Part shown: positions 1 to 12,946 of the stretch, piece after piece
Numbering within the stretch: the stretch's first letter is position 1
How the letters are laid out: every line of letters starts with the position of its first letter
Origin: Gracilaria domingensis
Lineage: Eukaryota > Rhodophyta > Florideophyceae > Gracilariales > Gracilariaceae
Direction: 5' to 3'
NCBI GenBank assembly: GCA_022539475.1
Contig: VCMS01000105.1
Coordinates: forward strand, 62,001 to 126,000
Length of the DNA stretch: 64,000 nucleotides
Position numbers and translations under genes: made by a program
Notes under the pieces: model-generated
What the model was told of the DNA's origin: nothing
Database searches by the model: none
What the model saw: the letters and a program-made list of their open reading frames with translations, nothing else

Positions 1-130
1 CGTGCCAAAATTTCTAGCGACAGGCAGAAGAGCCACCCGGAATTCGTAAATCAATGTGGTAGTGAGCAGGGCTGAAAGAGGTGCTGCCGCAGCTGCAGCA
101 TGTTGTCGAGGTTGCCGTCCGAGGGTGGAA

Positions 131-388
131 ATGCTTTTGTCAGCGTTGGTGTGGACGTGCCTCGCGTCGATTCTCGTGCGCGGTGTTGCGTTAAAGCGGT
201 GCAGTTGCGCTGACTCCAACGAAACGGCATTTGCATACTACCAGCATGTCATAAATATGCAATCGAGAGAAACACTACTTTCAGCAAAGCAAACAAGGCG
301 CCGGTGTTCCCCCTCCCTCGCCACACATCTAGACGCGCATGCATATGCAGTCACATCCGCCGCCACATTAATGCTAGAAATGCATTAA
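131..388 (+). CDS. small ORF with signal-peptide-like start, doubtful
   Basis: This is an 85-codon ATG frame in the left flank. It begins with a hydrophobic stretch (about residues 2-19, LLSALVWTCLASILVRGV), followed by Lys/Arg/Cys, so the start resembles a secretion signal. The rest is unremarkable and not recognised. An open frame of this size can occur by chance. It overlaps a second ORF on the same strand, so it is listed only as a possibility. Confidence 0.12.
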   Translation: MLLSALVWTCLASILVRGVALKRCSCADSNETAFAYYQHVINMQSRETLLSAKQTRRRCSPSLATHLDAHAYAVTSAATLMLEMH

Positions 389-390
389 CA

Positions 391-1139
391 ATGACGTACA
401 AAGGAGAAGTTGGTATTCAGGATCACGTCTATAGTTCGGATCTTCTCATAGAAGATTTTGGGAAGATTTTGTGGTTGAAGACGGTTGTATCTCGGACGGG
501 TCATATTGTTTCTAAGAAAAGGAACCACAAGCTTTTTCTCTCTACGTTGAAAAGCCTTCTACAAGAACACAATGACAATCTGCGAAACCGAGGAGTTCTC
601 AGTTCAAATTCAAGCAAACATAGTGATGAGGATCTCACCAATTTTAGAGCTATTCTCACACGTAGACACTGTGTGAGGCGTTTTGCAGTCGTAGAAGACA
701 TGCCTGAGTCATTTATACGCTGCCAGCCCGTTCTTTTGAAGACAATTTCTCAAGCAGATTATCGTTCGGTTCTCTACCGGACGCGATCGCGGAAGGCTGA
801 AGAAAGCCGGGTCTTTTGTTTGAAAATGCGAGCGAAGATGATGGTCTTCAACAAGTAGCGCAAGACCTTAGTCGTCTTCTTCGTGTCGTTCCTCAATATT
901 TGCGCTTCTGGGACAGCGACAACTGCTCGATTGCTGATGTAATGCAAAAACCTTGGTAGCTCGAAAAAAGAATATCTCAACTCTCTCCAGGAAGGCATCT
1001 AACATTGGCGAGAAAGCAAGAACTTTTGGAAGTGTTTGAAGTCAAAAAACCGAAGGCTCTGGAACGAGGTGACTCCCGTAAAAAGGTGCACCATGTTGGT
1101 ACATATATGTTCCTTGATCACTGGCTAGATCCGGTTTGA
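391..1139 (+). pseudogene. broken unrecognised ORF abutting the tandem array
   Basis: An ATG frame opens at 391 and stays open to 858. A better continuation lies in another frame from about 810, implying a one-base shift there. That second frame (810-1,139) is broken by TAG at 957-959 and ends at TGA 1,137-1,139. It continues, with two more stops, to about 1,320. The product would be basic and mostly soluble; I do not recognise the family. The last 48 bases (from CATGTTGGTAC at 1,092) occur at the same place in every array monomer, so the array edge falls inside this decayed gene. Non-coding DNA with fortuitous open frames is the alternative. Confidence 0.35.
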
Positions 1140-1792
1140 AGAAGGAAAGTTGATCGGTCACAACTCCGGAGCTGATGCGTTCAGCCGTTGCTCGAGAAGA
1201 TTGATGACTCTGAGTACGCCGCCGTTGGTAGGTCTAGTCAAAACAATTTTGTGCAATTTATATGGGCTTTGTTTTTAAACCGAAATGCTAATACTTTAGA
1301 TTGCTGTGAGTTGCTATTAGTTTAATCACAATGGCTAAATTCAATTTGATCTCACTTTCGTTACTAATTTGGAAGCATGATGTGGTCGACGCACGTACAA
1401 GTGCCCAAGCTTTGCTTTCTCTATGCGAAACACAGCACATTCGAGGCTTCGTTCACCTTTCTTCACGAGTAGTAGATACATTTCCCCAAAGGCCGTGAGA
1501 TTCGGTGCATTGATTCACCATGTGCGCAGAACTGTATTGCGTATGTTCTGCGCCGTAGAAGGCAAATGGTAGTATTCGAAACTGGGCCAGACGCCATTTC
1601 GTTGCCATACCTTGGTAGCAGTTATCGTGATTTCAATGGTGTACACAATCGTGTTTTCGAAAGTCGATTGTACCGAGGGTTGAAGAACGTGTAGTGAACG
1701 GAGGGGTTAGTTTCGTGTTGCAATAGGTTATCCTGCTCGAAGCAGATGAATATGCGAGATAGGCATATGAAGGAATCTTGAGTGCCGTTTGA

Positions 1793-1880
1793 GCGTGTAG
1801 TGCGGAGCAAGATGAATCAACTCGAGAAGTCTATTTGCGTGTAGTGCGGAGCAAGATGAATCAACTCGAGAAGTCTATTT
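1793..1880 (+). repeat. 44-bp direct duplication private to monomer 1
   Basis: The 44 bases from 1,793 to 1,836 (starting GCGTGTAGTGCGGAGC and ending AAGTCTATTT) are repeated exactly at 1,837-1,880. All other monomers have one copy. This accounts for the extra length of monomer 1. Confidence 0.95.
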
Positions 1881-2246
1881 CTTTATTGTTAGGCGTCTCC
1901 AAACATTTTCACATACAACCATTTCACGTAACAGTTGTAATAGTAGCTTACACTTGCATGCGACTTTGAGTCCGCGCGAGCCTCAAATGAAAATAAACCA
2001 AATTTGAGAGCTAAACGGAATGAACGGCCTTCAATCTCCTCAATATCTTGTTTCTCGGTCATAGTGTAACATGTATCTATCTGTTGCACTACAGGTGTCC
2101 TCTTGTGTCTATTTTCAGGCTCATATATCTTGGTTGGCTTCTTTTTGTTTTTTCGTAAACTGATTTAGAACTGCTAAGCTCCCACTGGCTTGCCCATGTT
2201 GTGCAGAATGGGACTGTGTAGAATGGGGCAGATGCTCGTCATTTAG

Positions 2247-2630
2247 CTACATGTAACTGTCTGAATCGTAACTGCCAAAGCTGTAGCCGCCTGAGCTATA
2301 ACTGCTGCCAGTATAGGTGGTAGAACGAGAAGACGAAGCACCAGATTTCGATGAGGAAGACTTCCCTGATTTGTTTCGAGAGGGCGGAACTGAAGACGGT
2401 TTGGGAGCTTTGGAGGCAGCATGAGAGGCAGATCCCGCCGCTTGAAATGCAGATCCGTGTGAACCAGATTGCGCAGCAGCTTTGGATGCTGCCTTCGATG
2501 AAGCGCTGCTTTTACGCTTTCCCGAATCATTCTTTTGCGAAGAAGATGATGGGTCGACAAGAACGCACTTGCACCTACTATGCTTCGTACAGCACGTGCA
2601 CGTGAAGGTCAGCCTCGAGCTTCCGGTCAT
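2247..2630 (-). CDS. Ser/Lys/Ala- and Gly/Ser/Tyr-rich protein, array copy 1
   Basis: A 127-aa frame from ATG at 2,630 (an upstream in-frame GTG exists, then TAA). Residues 9-22 hold a Cys cluster of the form CxCC...CxC. Residues 25-90 are Ser/Lys/Ala-rich with basic patches such as SGKRKSS. The last ~35 residues are Ser/Gly/Tyr-rich (SSYSSGGYSFGSYDSDSYM). Such low-complexity composition suggests a disordered nuclear or structural protein; no family is recognised. No TATA box or intron is obvious. The frame is the longest shared by all clean monomers, but near-identity of copies means its conservation is not independent evidence of selection. Confidence 0.4.
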   Translation of the reverse strand: MTGSSRLTFTCTCCTKHSRCKCVLVDPSSSSQKNDSGKRKSSASSKAASKAAAQSGSHGSAFQAAGSASHAASKAPKPSSVPPSRNKSGKSSSSKSGASSSRSTTYTGSSYSSGGYSFGSYDSDSYM

Positions 2631-3497
2631 TTGTTCAAATCTCACGGAAGATTACGAAATGAATGCTGAAATCCGATCCACAACGTCCTAAGCCACTTTA
2701 GAACTTCCTCCACAACGCTAAAGATACGAACGGGGCGATAAACGTCGTTCAAGTTTTTGGAACCCACAAAACTGCCTTTTTTGTCTCTGTGTCCCAACCT
2801 CTTTTGAGGAGAGTGCGAAAATACTTCTGTTGCCAAACACGGCTAACGCTTGAAATGTGCCTCTCTTTATAGTGCCGGGCACACATGATTGAGTGAAACA
2901 ACCTTTGTTCTCGACTTTGAATCATGTAGCTTGGTGACTCCAGCAAGTTGGTCTCACTCTGCAACACATGTGCCTCTAGCTCAGATTGGACGATTCAAAA
3001 GAATTTTAATGGCACCAAGCCAGACGCTGATGACTCCATACGCAATTCGTAAGATTTCGTGTCTGTGAGACACTGAAAGATCCGTAGTTGGTGCGCAGCG
3101 ATTCAAGAGTGGAACCTTCTGTTTCTGCTAGGAAGCAGCAAATGGAATACCAGCAAATTTGCTTTCAGCAATCCGTTAGTTTAAACTAAACGATTGGTGA
3201 AAGACTCAATATACGTTCCCCTACATATATTTTCCTACCAATAATAACGTATTCTAATGAAATATGAAATTAAACTCGGGTGAGACCACAATAAACTGCG
3301 CAAGTTTTGTGGGATTTACTTTTAACTCTTTTCATTTTGGTTTTCGGAAGGTTTATTTGTTTCCCGAAGATACATTTTATTTCCGTCACTTTTTTAAGGC
3401 TTGAGAACGTTTTGCTTTGCACCAGAAACGTAATTAAATGGGAGGGTATGGAAGAAAGCTTCGTTTTCAACTGGAATATATCAGTGAGCGATAGCGA

Positions 3498-5860
3498 CAT
3501 GTTGGTACATATCGGTTCCTTGATCAATGGTTAGATCCGGTTTGAGGAAGGAATGTTGATCGGTCACAACTCCGGAGCTGATGCGTCCAGCCATTGCTCG
3601 GGCAGATTGATGACTCTGAGTACGCCGCCGTTGGTAGGTCTAGTCAAAACAATTTTGTGCAATTTATATGGGCTTTGTTTTTAAACCGAAATGCTAATAC
3701 TTTAGATTGCTGTGAGTTGCTATTAGTTTAATCACAATGGCTAAATTCAATTTGATCTCACTTTCGTTACTAATTTGGAAGCATGATGTGGTCGACGCAC
3801 GTACAAGTGCCCAAGCTTTGCTTTCTCTATGCGAAACACAGCACATTCGAGGCTTCGTTCACCTTTCTTCACGAGTAGTAGATACATTTCCCCAAAGGCC
3901 GTGAGATTCGGTGCATTGATTCACCATGTGCGCAGAACTGTATCGCGTATGTTCTGCGCCGTAGAAGGCAAATGGTAGTATTCGAAACTGGGCCAGACGC
4001 CATTTCGTTGCCATACCTTGGTAGCAGTTATCGTGATTTCAATGGTGTACACAATCGTGTTTTCGAAAGTCGATTGTACCGAGGGTTGAAGAACGTGTAG
4101 TGAACGGAGGGGTTAGTTTCGTGTTGCAATAGGTTATCCTGCTCGAAGCAGATGAATATGCGAGATAGGCATATGAAAGAATCTTGAGTGCCGTTTGAGC
4201 GTGTAGTGCGGAGCAAGATGAATCAACTCGAGAAGTCTATTTCTTTATTGTTAGGCGTCTCCAAACATTTTCACATACAACCATTTCACGTAACAGTTGT
4301 AATAGTAGCTTACACTTGCATGCGACTTTGAGTCCGCGCGAGCCTCAAATGAAAATAAACCAAATTTGAGAGCTAAACGGAATGAACGGCCTTCAATCTC
4401 CTCAATATCTTGTTTCTCGGTCATAGTGTAACATGTATCTATCTGTTGCACTACAGGTGTCCTCTTGTGTCTATTTTCAGGCTCATTATATCTTGGTTGG
4501 CTTCTTTTTGTTTTTTCGTAAACTGATTTAGAACTGCTAAGCTCCCACTGGCTTGCCCATGTTGTGCAGAATGGGACTGTGTAGAATGGGGCAGATGCTC
4601 GTCATTTAGCTACATGTAACTGTCTGAATCGTAACTGCCAAAGCTGTAGCCGCCTGAGCTATAACTGCTGCCAGTATAGGTGGTAGAACGAGAAGACGAA
4701 GCACCAGATTTCGATGAGGAAGACTTCCCTGATTTGTTTCGAGAGGGCGGAACTGAAGACGGTTTGGGAGCTTTGGAGGCAGCATGAGAGGCAGATCCCG
4801 CCGCTTGAAATGCAGATCCGTGTGAACCAGATTGCGCAGCAGCTTTGGATGCTGCCTTCGATGAAGCGCTGCTTTTACGCTTTCCCGAATCATTCTTTTG
4901 CGAAGAAGATGATGGGTCGACAAGAACGCACTTGCACCTACTATGCTTCGTACAGCACGTGCACGTGAAGGTCAGCCTCGAGCTTCCGGTCATTTGTTCA
5001 AATCTCACGGAAGATTACGAAATGAATGCTGAAATCCGATCCACAACGTCCTAAGCCACTTTAGAACTTCCTCCACAACGCTAAAGATACGAACGGGGCG
5101 ATAAACGTCGTTCAAGTTTTTGGAACCCACAAAACTGCCTTTTTTGTCTCTGTGTCCCAAACTCTTTTGAGGAGAGTGCGAAAATACTTCTGTTGCCAAA
5201 CACGGCTAACGCTTGAAATGTGCCTCTCTTTATAGTGCCGGGCACACATGATTGAGTGAAACAACCTTTGTTCTCGACTTTGAATCATGTAGCTTGGTGA
5301 CTCCAGCAAGTTGGTCTCACTCTGCAACACATGTGCCTCCAGCTCAGATTGGACGATTCAAAAGAATTTTAATGGCACCAAGCCAGACGCTGATGACTCC
5401 ATACGCAATTCGTAAGATTTCGTGTCTGTGAGACACTGAAAGATCCGTAGTTGGTGCGCAGCGATTCAAGAGTGGAACCTTCTGTTTCTGCTAGGAAGCA
5501 GCAAATGGAATACCAGCAAATTTGCTTTCAGCAATCCGTTAGTTTAAACTAAACGATTGGTGAAAGACTCAATATACGTTCCCCTACATATATTTTCCTA
5601 CCAATAATAACGTATTCTAATGAAATATGAAATTAAACTCGGGTGAGACCACAATAAACTGCGCAAGTTTTGTGGGATTTACTTTTAACTCTTTTCATTT
5701 TGGTTTTCGGAAGGTTTATTTGTTTCCCGAAGATACATTTTATTTCCGTCACTTTTTTAAGGCTTGAGAACGTTTTGCTTTGCACCAGAAACGTAATTAA
5801 ATGGGAGGGTATGGAAGAAAGCTTCGTTTTCAACTGGAATATATCAGTGAGCGATAGCGA
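3498..5860 (+). repeat. array monomer 2 (2,363 bp), clean
   Basis: Head-to-tail copy with intact Ser-rich minus-strand ORF. It carries GGAACCCAC near 5,122 and AATAAACTG near 5,653, variants typical of the left block. Confidence 0.9.
4610..4993 (-). CDS. Ser-rich array protein, copy 2
   Basis: Identical 127-aa frame in monomer 2, with the same Cys cluster, basic Ser/Ala middle and Gly/Ser/Tyr tail. Function unknown. Confidence 0.4.
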   Translation of the reverse strand: MTGSSRLTFTCTCCTKHSRCKCVLVDPSSSSQKNDSGKRKSSASSKAASKAAAQSGSHGSAFQAAGSASHAASKAPKPSSVPPSRNKSGKSSSSKSGASSSRSTTYTGSSYSSGGYSFGSYDSDSYM

Positions 5861-8220
5861 CATGTTGGTACATATAGGTTCCTTGATCAATGGTTAGATC
5901 CGGTTTGAGGAAGGAATGTTGATCGGTCACAACTCCGGAGCTGATGCGTCCAGCCATTGCTCGGGCAGATTGATGACTCTGAGTACGCCGCCGTTGGTAG
6001 GTCTAGTCAAAACAATTTTGTGCAATTTATATGGGCTTTGTTTTTAAACCGAAATGCTAATACTTTAGATTGCTGTGAGTTGCTATTAGTTTAATCACAA
6101 TGGCTAAATTCAATTTGATCTCACTTTCGTTACTAATTTGGAAGCATGATGTGGTCGACGCACGTACAAGTGCCCAAGCTTTGCTTTCTCTATGCGAAAC
6201 ACAGCACATTCGAGGCTTCGTTCACCTTTCTTCACGAGTAGTAGATACATTTCCCCAAAGGCCGTGAGATTCGGTGCATTGATTCACCATGTGCGCAGAA
6301 CTGTATCGCGTATGTTCTGCGCCGTAGAAGGCAAATGGTAGTATTCGAAACTGGGCCAGACGCCATTTCGTTGCCATACCTTGGTAGCAGTTATCGTGAT
6401 TTCAATGGTGTACACAATCGTGTTTTCGAAAGTCGATTGTACCGAGGGTTGAAGAACGTGTAGTGAACGGAGGGGTTAGTTTCGTGTTGCAATAGGTTAT
6501 CCTGCTCGAAGCAGATGAATATGCGAGATAGGCATATGAAGGAATCTTGAGTGCCGTTTGAGCGTGTAGTGCGGAGCAAGATGAATCAACTCGAGAAGTC
6601 TATTTCTTTATTGTTAGGCGTCTCCAAACATTTTCACATACAACCATTTCACGTAACAGTTGTAATAGTAGCTTACACTTGCATGCGACTTTGAGTCCGC
6701 GCGAGCCTCAAATGAAAATAAACCAAATTTGAGAGCTAAACGGAATGAACGGCCTTCAATCTCCTCAATATCTTGTTTCTCGGTCATAGTGTAACATGTA
6801 TCTATCTGTTGCACTACAGGTGTCCTCTTGTGTCTATTTTCAGGCTCATATATCTTGGTTGGCTTCTTTTTGTTTTTTCGTAAACTGATTTAGAACTGCT
6901 AAGCTCCCACTGGCTTGCCCATGTTGTGCAGAATGGGACTGTGTAGAATGGGGCAGATGCTCGTCATTTAGCTACATGTAACTGTCTGAATCGTAACTGC
7001 CAAAGCTGTAGCCGCCTGAGCTATAACTGCTGCCAGTATAGGTGGTAGAACGAGAAGACGAAGCACCAGATTTCGATGAGGAAGACTTCCCTGATTTGTT
7101 TCGAGAGGGCGGAACTGAAGACGGTTTGGGAGCTTTGGAGGCAGCATGAGAGGCAGATCCCGCCGCTTGAAATGCAGATCCGTGTGAACCAGATTGCGCA
7201 GCAGCTTTGGATGCTGCCTTCGATGAAGCGCTGCTTTTACGCTTTCCCGAATCATTCTTTTGCGAAGAAGATGATGGGTCGACAAGAACGCACTTGCACC
7301 TACTATGCTTCGTACAGCACGTGCACGTGAAGGTCAGCCTCGAGCTTCCGGTCATTTGTTCAAATCTCACGGAAGATTACGAAATGAATGCTGAAATCCG
7401 ATCCACAACGTCCTAAGCCACTTTAGAACTTCCTCCACAACGCTAAAGATACGAACGGGGCGATAAACGTCGTTCAAGTTTTTGGAAACCACAAAACTGC
7501 CTTTTTTGTCTCTGTGTCCCAAACTCTTTTGAGGAGAGTGCGAAAATACTTCTGTTGCCAAACACGGCTAACGCTTGAAATGTGCCTCTCTTTATAGTGC
7601 CGGGCACACATGATTGAGTGAAACAACCTTTGTTCTCGACTTTGAATCATGTAGCTTGGTGACTCCAGCAAGTTGGTCTCACTCTGCAACACATGTGCCT
7701 CCAGCTCAGATTGGACGATTCAAAAGAATTTTAATGGCACCAAGCCAGACGCTGATGACTCCATACGCAATTCGTAAGATTTCGTGTCTGTGAGACACTG
7801 AAAGATCCGTAGTTGGTGCGCAGCGATTCAAGAGTGGAACCTTCTGTTTCTGCTAGGAAGCAGCAAATGGAATACCAGCAAATTTGCTTTCAGCAATCCG
7901 TTAGTTTAAACTAAACGATTGGTGAAAGACTCAATATACGTTCCCCTACATATATTTTCCTACCAATAATAACGTATTCTAATGAAATATGAAATTAAAC
8001 TCGGGTGAGACCACAATAAACTGCGCAAGTTTTGTGGGATTTACTTTTAACTCTTTTCATTTGGTTTTCGGAAGGTTTATTTGTTTCCCGAAGATACATT
8101 TTATTTCCGTCACTTTTTAAGGCTTGAGAACGTTTTGCTTTGCACCAGAAACGTAATTAAATGGGAGGGTATGGAAGAAAGCTTCGTTTTCAACTGGAAT
8201 ATATCAGTGAGCGATAGCGA
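5861..8220 (+). repeat. array monomer 3 (2,360 bp), clean
   Basis: Clean copy. It has GGAAACCAC near 7,485, the variant usual in the right block, and three single-base homopolymer deletions near 8,060-8,130. Confidence 0.9.
6972..7355 (-). CDS. Ser-rich array protein, copy 3
   Basis: Identical 127-aa frame in monomer 3. It is the last intact copy before the corrupted block; in monomer 4 the same region is split by one-base losses. Confidence 0.4.
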   Translation of the reverse strand: MTGSSRLTFTCTCCTKHSRCKCVLVDPSSSSQKNDSGKRKSSASSKAASKAAAQSGSHGSAFQAAGSASHAASKAPKPSSVPPSRNKSGKSSSSKSGASSSRSTTYTGSSYSSGGYSFGSYDSDSYM

Positions 8221-10570
8221 CATGTTGGTACATATAGGTTCCTTGATCAATGGTTAGATCCGGTTTGAGGAAGGAAAGTTGATCGGTCACAACTCCGGAG
8301 CTGATGCGTCCAGCCATTGCTCGGGCAGATTGATGACTCTGAGTACGCCGCCGTTGGTAGGTCTAGTCAAAACAATTTTGTGCAATTTATATGGGCTTTG
8401 TTTTTAAACCGAAATGCTAATACTTTAGATTGCTGTGAGTTGCTATTAGTTTAATCACAATGGCTAAATTCAATTTGATCTCACTTTCGTTACTAATTTG
8501 GAAGCATGATGTGGTCGACGCACGTACAAGTGCCCAAGCTTTGCTTTCTCTATGCGAAACACAGCACATTCGAGGCTTCGTTCACCTTTCTTCACGAGTA
8601 GTAGATACATTTCCCCAAAGGCCGTGAGATTCGGTGCATTGATTCACCATGTGCGCAGAACTGTATCGCGTATGTTCTGCGCCGTAGAAGGCAAATGGTA
8701 GTATTCGAAACTGGGCCAGACGCCATTTCGTTGCCATACCTTGGTAGCAGTTATCGTGATTTCAATGGTGTACACAATCGTGTTTTCGAAAGTCGATTGT
8801 ACCGAGGGTTGAAGAACGTGTAGTGAACGGAGGGGTTAGTTTCGTGTTGCAATAGGTTATCCTGCTCGAAGCAGATGAATATGCGAGATAGGCATATGAA
8901 GGAATCTTGAGTGCCGTTTGAGCGTGTAGTGCGGAGCAAGATGAATCAACTCGAGAAGTCTATTTCTTTATTGTTAGGCGTCTCCAAACATTTTCACATA
9001 CAACCATTTCACGTAACAGTTGTAATAGTAGCTTACACTTGCATGCGACTTTGAGTCCGCGCGAGCCTCAATGAAAATAAACCAAATTTGAGAGCTAAAC
9101 GGAATGAACGGCTTCAATCTCCTCAATATCTTGTTTCTCGGTCATAGTGTAACATGTATCTATCTGTTGCACTACAGGTGTCCTCTTGTGTCTATTTTCA
9201 GGCTCATATATCTTGGTTGGCTTCTTTTTGTTTTTTCGTAAACTGATTTAGAACTGCTAAGCTCCCACTGGCTTGCCCATGTTGTGCAGAATGGGACTGT
9301 GTAGAATGGGGCAGATGCTCGTCATTTAGCTACATGTAACTGTCTGAATCGTAACTGCCAAAGCTGTAGCCGCCTGAGCTATAACTGCTGCCAGTATAGG
9401 TGGTAGAACGAGAAGACGAAGCACCAGATTTCGATGAGGAAGACTTCCTGATTTGTTTCGAGAGGGCGGAACTGAAGACGGTTTGGGAGCTTTGGAGGCA
9501 GCATGAGAGGCAGATCCCGCCGCTTGAAATGCAGATCGTGTGAACCAGATTGCGCAGCAGCTTTGGATGCTGCCTTCGATGAAGCGCTGCTTTTACGCTT
9601 TCCCGAATCATTCTTTTGCGAAGAAGATGATGGGTCGACAAGAACGCACTTGCACCTACTATGCTTCGTACAGCACGTGCACGTGAAGGTCAGCCTCGAG
9701 CTTCCGGTCATTTGTTCAAATCTCACGGAAGATTACGAAATGAATGCTGAAATCCGATCCACAACGTCCTAAGCCACTTTAGAACTTCCTCCACAACGCT
9801 AAAGATACGAACGGGGCGATAAACGTCGTTCAAGTTTTTGGAACCCACAAAACTGCCTTTTTTGTCTCTGTGTCCCAAACTCTTTTGAGGAGAGTGCGAA
9901 AATACTTCTGTTGCCAAACACGGCTAACGCTTGAAATGTGCCTCTCTTTATAGTGCGGGCACACATGATTGAGTGAAACAACCTTTGTTCTCGACTTTGA
10001 ATCATGTAGCTTGGTGATCCAGCAAGTTGGTCTCACTCTGCAACACATGTGCCTCCAGCTCAGATTGGACGATTCAAAAGAATTTAATGGCACCAAGCCA
10101 GACGCTGATGACTCCATACGCAATTCGTAAGATTTCGTGTCTGTGAGACACTGAAAGATCCGTAGTTGGTGCGCAGCGATTCAAGAGTGGAACCTTCTGT
10201 TTCTGCTAGGAAGCAGCAAATGGAATACCAGCAAATTTGCTTTCAGCAATCCGTTAGTTTAAACTAAACGATTGGTGAAAGACTCAATATACGTTCCCCT
10301 ACATATATTTTCCTACCAATAATAACGTATTCTAATGAAATATGAAATTAAACTCGGGTGAGACCACAATAAACTGCGCAAGTTTGTGGGATTTACTTTA
10401 ACTCTTTCATTTTGGTTTTCGGAAGGTTTATTTGTTTCCCGAAGATACATTTTATTTCCGTCACTTTTTTAAGGCTTGAGAACGTTTTGCTTTGCACCAG
10501 AACGTAATTAAATGGGAGGGTATAGAAGAAAGCTTCGTTTCAACTGGAATATATCAGTGAGCGATAGCGA
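8221..10570 (+). repeat. array monomer 4 (2,350 bp), sparse indels
   Basis: Single-base deletions appear through this copy, for example near 9,070, 9,112, 9,447 and 9,537. They break the Ser-rich ORF into overlapping frames. This is the start of the declining sequence quality seen further right. Confidence 0.88.
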
Positions 10571-12946
10571 CATGTTGGTACATATAGGTTCCTTGATCAA
10601 TGGTTAGATCCGGTTTGAGGAAGGAATGTTGATCGGTCACAACTCCGGAGCTGATGCGTCCAGCCATTGCTCGGGCAGATTGATGACTCTGAGTACGCCG
10701 CCGTTGGTAGGTCTAGTCAAAACAATTTTGTGCAATTTATATGGGCTTTGTTTTTAAACCGAAATGCTAATACTTTAGATTGCTGTGAGTTGCTATTAGT
10801 TTAATCACAATGGCTAAATTCAATTTGATCTCACTTTCGTTACTAATTTGGAAGCATGATGTGGTCGACGCACGTACAAGTGCCCAAGCTTTGCTTCTCT
10901 ATGCGAAACACAGCACATTCGAGGCTTCGTTCACCTTTCTTCACGGAGTAGTAGATACATTCCCCAAAGGCCGTGAGATTCGGTGCATTGATTCACCATG
11001 TGCGCAGAACTGTATCGCGTATGTTCTGCGCCGTAGAAGGCAAATGGTAGTATTCGAAACTGGGCCAGACGCCATTTCGTTGCCATACCTTGGTAGCAGT
11101 TATCGTGATTTCAATGGTGTACACAATCGTGTTTTCGAAAGTCGATTGTACCGAGGGTTGAAGAACGTGTAGTGAACGGAGGGGTTAGTTTCGTGTTGCA
11201 ATAGGTTATCCTGCTCGAAGCAGATGAATATGCGAGATAGGCATATAAGGAATCTTGAGTGCCGTTTGAGCGTGTAGTGCGGAGCAAGATGAATCAACTC
11301 GAGAAGTCTATTTCTTTATTGTTAGGCGTCTCCAAACATTTTCACATACAACCATTTCACGTAACAGTTGTAATAGTAGCTTACACTTGCATGCGACTTT
11401 GAGTCCGCGCGAGCCTCAAATGAAAATAAACCAAATTGAGAGCTAAACGGAATGAACGGCCTTCAATCTCCTCAATATCTTGTTTTCCGTCATAGTGTAA
11501 CATGTATCTATCTGTTGCACTACAGGTGTCCTCTTGTGTCTATTTTCAGGCTCATATATCTTGGTTGGCTTCTTTTTTGTTTTTTCGTAAAACTGATTTA
11601 GAACTGCTAAGCTCCACTGGCTTGCCCATGTTGTGCAGAATGGGACTGTGTAGAATGGGGCAGATGCTCGTCATTTAGCTACATGTAACTGTCTGAATCG
11701 TAACTGCCAAAGCTGTAGCCGCCTGAGCTATAACTGCTGCCAGTATAGGTGGTAGAACGAGAAGACGAAGCACCAGATTTCGATGAGGAAGACTTCCTGA
11801 TTTGTTTCGAGAGGGCGGAACTGAAGACGGTTTGGGAAGCTTTGGAGGCAGCATGAGAGGCAGATCCCGCCGCTTGAAATGCAGATCCGTGTGAACCAGA
11901 TTGCGCAGCAGCTTTGGATGCTGCCTTGATGAAGCGCTGCTTTTACGCTTTCCCGAATCATTCTTTTGCGGAAGAAGATGATGGGTCGACAAGAACGGCA
12001 CTTGCACCTACTATGCTTCGTACAGCACGTGCAACGTGAAGGTCAGCCTCGAGCTTCCGGTCATTTGTTCAAATCCACGGAAGATTTACGAAATGAATGC
12101 TGAAATCCGATCCACAACGTCCTAAGCCACTTTAGAACTTCCTCCAAACGCTAAAGATACGAACGGGGCGATACACGTCGTTCAAGGTTTTTGGAAACCA
12201 CAAAACTGCCTTTTTTGTCTCTGTGTCCCAAACTCTTTTGAGGAGAGTGCGAAATACTTCTGTTGCCAAACACGGCTAACGCTTGAAATGTGCCTCTCTT
12301 TATAGTGCCGGGCACACATGATTGAGTGAAACAACCTTGTTCTCGACTTTGAATCATGTAGCTTGGTGACTCCAGCAAGTTGGTCTCACTCTGCAACACA
12401 TGTGCCTCCAGCTCAGATTGGACGATTCAAAAGAATTTTAATGGCACCAAGCCAGACGCTGATGACTCCAACGCAATTCGTAAGATTTCGTGTCTGTGAG
12501 ACACTGAAAGATCCGTAGTTGGTGCGCAGCGATTCAAGAGTGGAACCTTCCTGTTCTGCTAGGAAGCAGCAAATGGAATACAGCAAATTTGCTTTCAGCA
12601 ATCCGTTAGTTTAAACTAAACGGATTGGTTGAAGCGATCGCAAGGGTGTACGTTCCCTACATATATTTTCCTACCAATAATAACGTATTTAATGAAAAAT
12701 ATGAAATTAAACCTCGGTGAGACCACAATAATATGCGCAAGTTTTGTGGGAATTTTAATTTTAACTCTGTTATCATTTTGGATTTTTCCGAAGTCGTTTT
12801 GTTTCCGGAAGGATATCATTGTTATGTTCCGGTCTACTTTTTTAGAGGCTTGAGAAGTGCTCTGCCACCAGAAAACGTAATTGAATGGGAGGAGTATGGA
12901 AGAAGAGCTTCGTTTTCAACTGGAATATATCAGTGAGCGATAGCGA
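10571..12946 (+). repeat. array monomer 5 (2,376 bp), frequent indels
   Basis: Many one-base gains and losses relative to clean copies, becoming dense after 12,630. A 120-codon plus-strand frame at 10,810-11,172 exists only because indels here join frames that are separate in clean copies. Confidence 0.85.

Larger units (their letters stand above)
1092..3497 (+). repeat. array monomer 1 (2,406 bp)
   Basis: First copy. Its first ~130 bp carry about ten substitutions relative to the other copies; after that it matches them. It is longer than the rest because of a private 44-bp tandem duplication at 1,793-1,880. Confidence 0.9.

Noticed and set aside
1889-2089. Minus-strand frame ending YYYNCYVKWLYVKMFGDA in each monomer as a separate gene
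   Set aside because: Protein-like in feel, but the frame has no upstream ATG except an internal Met and no recognised domain; kept only as a remark under the array.
3270-3534. Overlapping 75- and 85-codon frames on opposite strands of each monomer (MWDLLLTLFIL and MIKEPICTNM)
   Set aside because: They mirror each other, lack any domain or start context, and their conservation follows from monomer identity. At most one could be real and I cannot tell which.
10810-11172. 120-codon plus-strand gene starting MAKFNLISLS
   Set aside because: It exists only in monomer 5 because indels fuse frames; in clean copies the frame stops after 57 codons.
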